Assembly (NCBI RefSeq): GCF_002994745.2
Contig: NC_037089.1
Coordinates: forward strand, 4,967,501-5,031,500
DNA from: Rosa chinensis
Taxonomy: Eukaryota; Streptophyta; Magnoliopsida; Rosales; Rosaceae
Reading direction: 5' to 3'
Length of the DNA stretch: 64,000 bases
Below, piece by piece: positions 58,690 through 64,000 of the stretch (the stretch's first letter is position 1; the number at the start of each line of letters is the position of its first letter). A model generated the notes under the pieces. It saw only the letters and a program-made list of their open reading frames with translations, was not told where the DNA came from and searched no databases. Position numbers and translations under genes: made by a program.

Positions 58690-59272
58690 TTGCCCCCCAG
58701 ACCTCGAAGTCAAAGGTCTTCATCTTGACTGAAGAGGTCTTGAATCAGCACTACTCTTATAATATTGTTTCTCAAAAGCCACTTGTTTTGGCTTGACTGA
58801 TTCCATATAGGCCTCTAAATAGGCCATAAAGCCACAATCTGAATTGCCTTTGCCATGAATGAGGATCAGAACTTTAGCGTGCCCCCCATGCGAAGGAGAC
58901 TGCTTTTGATTGCGAATGAGGATCCTTCTCTTCCTTGGTGGTAGTTTCGCCATGTGTATAGCAACCAGTATCTGCCTTGTTCGCTGACTGTCTGTTCAGA
59001 ATGCGATTGTTGCAGAAGAAACCCAACTCGATGAACCTTTGGCTGCTTCTGAAGAAATGGGCCGCAACCTGGCCCATATCAGAGATCGGGCCACTCAGGC
59101 CGAAGCTGGTGCTATTGAGGCGAAACGCCACGTGGAGGAACTTTGTTTGAAATTGAGCTTTGCAGGCCAATCTTTGTAGGCCCCCTCATAAACCGGTCGG
59201 TCTCCTCAAATGCCAATAATCCCTTCTTTTAATAGCTAACTCCTCAAAAACCGCTCCTCACATGCTACCAGT

Positions 59273-59303
<31 letters not shown>

Positions 59304-59576
59304 GACATGAAGAAATTTGCATTCTAATAATAAACAAACAACCAACGAAATAAAGAACAAAGATAAACCAAAAACCGAAATATGAATATAAAAGTGTTCC
59401 TACTTTTTTTTTTTTTTTTAGGCTAAATGGGCTTAGTATTGTATAGTGTTGCCCCCCTAGTGTTGCTAGGCATAGCGAAGAAATGATTATGGGCCTCAAA
59501 AACAGGCCTTCATGAATGAGCTTTGCAAGAGTAGGAACACTAGAATTGTCCCCCATGTCTTATGCGAATAAACTGT
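58690..59576. other. Gypsy 3' non-coding part between integrase and LTR
   Basis: Contains the polypurine tract at its left edge, an antisense frame remnant (59000-59179), and two poly(T) runs (about 59274-59303 and 59405-59419) that may mark a small retroposon. Confidence 0.55.
59000..59179 (+). pseudogene. Antisense frame remnant of the gypsy element (coiled-coil type)
   Basis: On the plus strand, opposite to pol, 59 codons read IVAEETQLDEPLAASEEMG, then RDRATQAEAGAIEAKRHVEE, with an Ala/Glu-rich heptad-like pattern, and end at a stop. It is preceded by tctgttcag, which looks like a splice acceptor. Some Tat-lineage elements (Grande, for example) carry an antisense gene in this position. 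It is probably a relic. Confidence 0.45.
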
Positions 59577-62500
59577 CTACGACTCCTCTGAGTCCCAAAC
59601 ATTGAGAAAGTATTTCTTCAAGTATCTCCCATTGATAGGGTTATGATGGACATCTCCATCCAGGTCCTTGAGATGAAAAGCTCCTTTCCCTAAGATTTTA
59701 TAAATGATGTACGGGCCTTCCCATCTTGGAGTCCATTTGCCGCGACCATCTATTTTTTCGCCAAGCGGGAGAACTGCTTTCCAAACCAACTCTCCTTCGC
59801 TGTAACTCCTTCCCCTTGTTCGCTTGTCATAGGCTCGAGCAACTCGTTGCTTTTCCATGACCAAACTATCTAAAGCTTCCAAGCGCTTTTCGCTAAGGTC
59901 TTCATGTTCCTGCCACATAGCTTGAACGTAGTCTTCTCCAATGAGATGATGTTGCTCTTGGACTCGTAATGATTGGACGTTGACTTCCAAAGGTAGGACT
60001 GCGTCATGGCCAAACATCAAAGCATAAGGTGTAGTCGCGGTGGGATTTCGCTTCGATGTGCGGTAGGCCCAAAGAGTCTCATAAAGGGTCTCATGCCATT
60101 GTCGCGGATTAGCTTCCAACATTTTCTTCAGCAAAGTGATGATGATTTTGTTGCTGGCCTCCGCTTGACCGTTAGACTGAGCATAATAAGGACTAGAATG
60201 GACGAACTGTATTCCCCATTCCTTTGCCAGTTTATCAACTTCACCACCCATGACAGCTGCCCCCCGGTCCGAAACAAAAACTTCTGGGATACCAAATCTG
60301 CATATGATGTTCCTAAATAGGAATTATTGCAACGTACCACCAGATGCTTCTTTCAAAGGTTCTGCTTCGACCCATTTTGTAAAGAAATCGGTTGCGACGA
60401 TAATGAACTTGTGCTGAAGTGATGAATGTGGGTGAATCATCCCAATTAAATCTAGCGCCCATCCTCTTGCGGGCCAAGGCTTAATAATGGGTTGCATTGG
60501 AACATTAGGGACATGCTGGACCGGCCCATGAGCTTGGCAGTCCAAACAACCTTTAGCGAATGCGATGCAATCCTTCAAGATACTGGGCCAAAAATATCCA
60601 TGTCGTCTGAGCAACCATCGCATCTTTGGACCTGCTTGGTGAGCACCACAAATGCCGGAATGAACTTCACGCATGAGTTGTTTCGCTTCGCAGCCATAAA
60701 CACATCTGAAGTCTACGCCATCTTCGCCGCGTCGTCGCAGCTCGTCAGCTCTAAGAAAGTAATTTAGTGCAAGAAAACGAATCTTCCTGTCGGCAGTGGG
60801 ATCTGGCTGCTTGAGATAAGCGATCAAAGGGATGCGCCAATCCACGTCAATAGGTTCCAGGGTCGCGACTGAGGTATTATCTGGAGGATCTCTTCTCGCC
60901 ATCCATGAAGGAAGCGTGCGACGCTCGACTTTAAGGATTCTCTCCCGCACGCCATATCTCAATGTTACCCCTGTTGCCAGTTGGGCCAACTCGTTCGCTG
61001 CAAAATTTTGCTCGCGAGGAATGTACTCTAGATGTATGTTATCAAACTGGTCCAACAGGTCTAATGCCCTGTTCCAATAAGGAACTAACATGAAGCTATT
61101 GCATCTGAACTCGTTGGACAACTGATTGATAACCAAAAGAGAATCGCCAAGTATTTGTACATCTCCGATTCCCATTTCCAGTAATACTTCTAGGCCTATA
61201 ATGAGGGCCTCATACTCTGCTTGGTTATTGGTACACTGGAACTCCAACTGGAAAGAGTAGGAAAATCGATCGCCGGCCGGGTTTTCCAAGACAATCCCTG
61301 CTCCTGCTAGCGTATCTGTTCTTGACCCGTCAAAATATAACACCCAAGGCTGGAGTGAGACTGTGGCTTGATAAAGCGTGGCGTACTCTGGCAAGCATGC
61401 TAAATCCGGGCGATCTAAAGTTGTGGCAGCGACCTCTAAATCTCTAACCGCGGGGACATCCAGCATAGGGTGATGTGCCAGAAATCCTGCTATGGCTTGC
61501 CCCTTTACTGCTTTCTGTGGCACATACTGTAGCGAGAATTCTGATAATGCGAGCACCCATTTGCCAATACGGCCTCTCAAGATAGGTCGCGACATCATAT
61601 ATTTGACTAGATCGGTTTGAGCAATGATGCAAGTAGTAAAGGATAACATGTAATGCCGCAACTTGCATGCTGAGAAGTATAATGTAAGACACAGCTTTTC
61701 CATTGGAGTGTACCTTGTTTCACAATCTGTGAGTGTCCTACTGAGGTAAAAGATGGCATGTTCAACACCATTTGCATCATCCTGAGCGAGGAGGCTGCCA
61801 ATGGAAGCCTCAGCTACTGAAACATACAACTTTAATGGAAATCCCGCTTAAGGAGGAACAAGAACTGGCGGGCTCGCCAGATAGGCCTTGATTTTGTCAA
61901 AAGCCTCTTGATGTTTAGGTTCCCAAACAAACTCATTCTGTCCTTGCAACTTCAACAGTGGGGAAAACGGATGGATTTTGCCTGAAGAGTTAGAAATGAA
62001 TCGTCGCAAAAAGTTGATCCTACCCAGTAGTCGCTGTAACTCTTTCTTCGTTCGCGGGGAAGATGCATTGATGACCGCGTTTGCTTTATCTTCAGGGACC
62101 TCAATGCCTCTTTGATGGACAATGAATCCCAGGAAATCTCCTGCCTGAACTCCAAAAACGCACTTGGCGGGATTCATCTTGAGCTTATGTAGCTGCATGC
62201 GCTCGAAAACTTTTCTGAGATCCGTGAAGTGATCTCCACTCTTCTTAGACTTCACGACTACGTCATCAATGTAAACCTCTAAGATCTTCCCAAGTATGTC
62301 GTGGAAGATCAGGTTCATGGCTCTCTGATATGTTGCTCCCGCATTCTTCAGTCCAAAAGGCATGACCACATATTCAAAAACTCCTGCAAACCCAGGGCAG
62401 CGGAATGCAGTCTTGTGTCTATCTTCTTTCGTGACAGGAATCTGGTGATATCCCGCTGTACCATCCATGAAAGACAACAGTTCGTGCCCTGCAACTGCAT

Positions 62501-63146
62501 CTACCAACATGTCCGCAACAGGCATGGGGTAGACATCTTTAGGTGTAGCCAAATTAAGGTCTCTGTAATCTACGCAGATCCTCATTTTGCCATTCTTCTT
62601 GCGAACAGGCACTATATTAGACAGCCACTTATTGTACTTGGCTACCCTAATAATGCCCGACTTGTACATCTTTTCGACTTCCTCTTTGACCAGAACTTGG
62701 GTCTCCGAGTTCATTCTTCGCAACTCTTGCTTCACAGGCCTCTTATCAGGCAGCGTTGGTAGTTGGTGGCATACCAAGTCTGGTGATAGGCCTGGCATGT
62801 CCTCGTATTTTTCCGCGAAGCAGTCCTTGAATTCCAGCAATAATTCAACGAGCCTCTGTTTCTCGCTAGGCTCTAAGTAAGTGCTGATAGCCACTTCTAT
62901 AGGCTCATCAGTTGTTCCCAGATTGACCTTTTCAGTAGGGTCCCTAACCTTCAGAGGTGTGTCATCCAATGCCGCTGGAGCAAGCTGAATCTCTTCTTCC
63001 TCCTCTTCTTGATCCGTGAACTCTTCATTAACAATGTCTAAGGTCGCGACTCGATCATAGGCCTCTGTTTCCACCAAGTATGAGGATAGCCTCTCATACA
63101 AAGAATGGAAGGCCTCTACCTCTTCCTCCATGAGTTCGTGATCCAT
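59577..63146 (-). pseudogene. Gypsy Pol: reverse transcriptase, two RNase H domains, integrase (two in-frame stops)
   Basis: Starting at the ATG at 63146 a single reading frame runs to 59577, interrupted only by TAA codons at 61848-61850 (just after the reverse transcriptase) and 60324-60326 (within integrase). The reverse transcriptase shows VPVRKKNGKMRICVDYRDLN, MPFGLKNAGATYQRAMN and the YIDD active site (LEVYIDDVVVKSK). RNase H 1 follows with FYLSRTLTDCETRYTPMEK. RNase H 2 is of the archaeal type (YFDGSRTDTLAGAGIVLENP, TNNQAEYEALIIGLE, GDSLLVINQL). Integrase has the HHCC finger (HSGICGAH, CLDCQAHG), the catalytic core (WALDLIG, SSPYYAQSNGQAEASNK) and a C-terminal GPYIIYKILGKGAFHLKDL part. 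The enzyme set copies and inserts the element, but this copy cannot make full Pol without readthrough. Confidence 0.93.
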
Positions 63147-64000
63147 TAATTAGCACTTGGAGATGGCACCGCATATCCAGGCCTTTCGAGGTCGTTTTTT
63201 GCGACCGTGAGCCCCCATTGTGCCAATTCAGAGGTCGTCACCCCTGTGGGGTGGCCCTTATCATCAATACCAACGACTTGTAAAGGAGAGATTGGTTCTA
63301 GGTAATACCTTGCGTCCAAGTAGTTGGCGGACACCGAAAAAGGTCGCGGGTCTGCTTTAACAATTTCTGCCTTATCCGCGACTCTGTCCCATATGATCAG
63401 CTCCTGATGAAGGGTGGATGGGACACAATAACTCCTGTGGATCCAGTCGCGGCCCATAATTGCGCTATATGCCGCATAGCAATCTGTAACAAAGAAAGCG
63501 TAAACCCCTTCTGCTGGACCCACCTTGACTCGTAGGAAAATCAAACCCAATGTTTTGGTCACAGTCCCCGCGAAGTTCTTTAGCGTAAGGGAAGTGGATT
63601 GGATCTTCTCTTTCTTGATCCCTAGTAGATGCATGGTTCTGGTAGTAATGACATTCACAGCCGCGCCGGTATCAACCATTATCTTGCTGACCTTAGTCCC
63701 ATTCATTTCTGCTGTGATATACAAAGGTCGCATGTGTTGCACCATGGCGGGTGTGGGTCTTGTGAAGCTCATGAAGAAACCCTTATTGTTAGCATATTTA
63801 GTCTCAAGGAACACTGCTTCTTTCACCTGCGTTGTTGCGGCTGAAGTGATCTGCAACTGCTGTTCTCCAATCGCGTCAGTTTCGACACATTCCTGCCCAG
63901 CGACTGGTAAGGCATACTTAGCAGGGAGCACATAAACCATATTGCAAGAGGTATCCACCATTTCTGTTTCGTCCATGTCATCATCAAGATTAAGCTTGGG
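63146..64000 (-). CDS. Gypsy gag-protease polyprotein, C-terminal part (partial at window end)
   Basis: The frame is open from the window edge to TAA at 63146-63148. The aspartic protease is clear from MVDTGAAVNVI, with the flap-like LTLKNFAGTVTKTLG and later AIMGRDWIH. Gag lies beyond 64000. The final A of its stop is the first base of the pol ATG (TAATG), so protease and pol are in different frames with a one-base overlap. Confidence 0.85.
   Translation of the reverse strand, partial: PKLNLDDDMDETEMVDTSCNMVYVLPAKYALPVAGQECVETDAIGEQQLQITSAATTQVKEAVFLETKYANNKGFFMSFTRPTPAMVQHMRPLYITAEMNGTKVSKIMVDTGAAVNVITTRTMHLLGIKKEKIQSTSLTLKNFAGTVTKTLGLIFLRVKVGPAEGVYAFFVTDCYAAYSAIMGRDWIHRSYCVPSTLHQELIIWDRVADKAEIVKADPRPFSVSANYLDARYYLEPISPLQVVGIDDKGHPTGVTTSELAQWGLTVAKNDLERPGYAVPSPSAN

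Larger units (their letters stand above)
57278..64000 (-). mobile_element. Ty3/gypsy retrotransposon of the Tat lineage, running off the window
   Basis: On the minus strand the order is protease (63146-64000), reverse transcriptase, RNase H, a second archaeal-type RNase H, integrase (to 59577), a non-coding part with an antisense frame, a polypurine tract (ctggggggcaa) and the 3' LTR (57278-58689). The double RNase H is a hallmark of the Tat/Ogre lineage. The 5' LTR, gag start and one target duplication lie beyond 64000. The left flanking pentamer is atgcc. Pol is one reading frame with only two in-frame stops, so the copy is young. Confidence 0.92.

Overview
The window is nuclear DNA of a flowering plant, almost certainly a eudicot. 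The genes have GT-AG introns and encode plant-specific families (SPEAR/TIE repressor, XTH, glyoxal-oxidase-like, plant casein kinase 1-like). The gaps are AT-rich and packed with plant transposons. A rosid such as Rosaceae would fit, but that is an impression and not something I can prove here.

Layout. 1-5.6 kb is gene-free, with a retroposon (555-1560) and a 1.07 kb foldback element (2803-3876). A five-exon SPEAR/TIE-type EAR repressor gene lies at 5892-7409. From 8.35 to 17.64 kb four different mobile elements stand end to end, each bounded by (TA)n tracts: foldback A, a decayed Copia LTR element B, TIR element C and hairpin MITE D. A and C each carry a nested Mutator-like insertion with a 9-bp target duplication. 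An intact-looking gag-only LTR element (TR-GAG type) spans 18629-21945.

The gene-rich core runs from 23.5 to 42.05 kb. It holds a secreted glyoxal/galactose-oxidase-like enzyme (+), an XTH cell-wall enzyme (+), a TMEM234-like membrane protein (-) divergent from a PHD/Plus-3 chromatin-type protein (+), a 14-exon casein kinase 1-like kinase (+) and an 8-exon Bin3/MePCE-type RNA methyltransferase (-). These genes are not an operon and share no obvious pathway. The GLOX-like and XTH enzymes both act outside the cell, and the TMEM234/PHD pair shares a short divergent promoter.

From 42.2 kb onward the window is again mostly mobile DNA: a minus-strand retroposon, a 2.78 kb solo LTR inside a short LINE end, a hAT-like element carrying a piece of an acyl-activating-enzyme gene, a tandem repeat array, a rearranged Copia pol remnant, and a locally duplicated, partly inverted family of unknown gene fragments (53.5-57.3 kb). 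The last of these is interrupted by a young Ty3/gypsy (Tat-lineage) retrotransposon that runs off the right end on the minus strand.

Most lineage assignments of transposons rest on visible ends, target duplications and protein motifs. No database search was possible.
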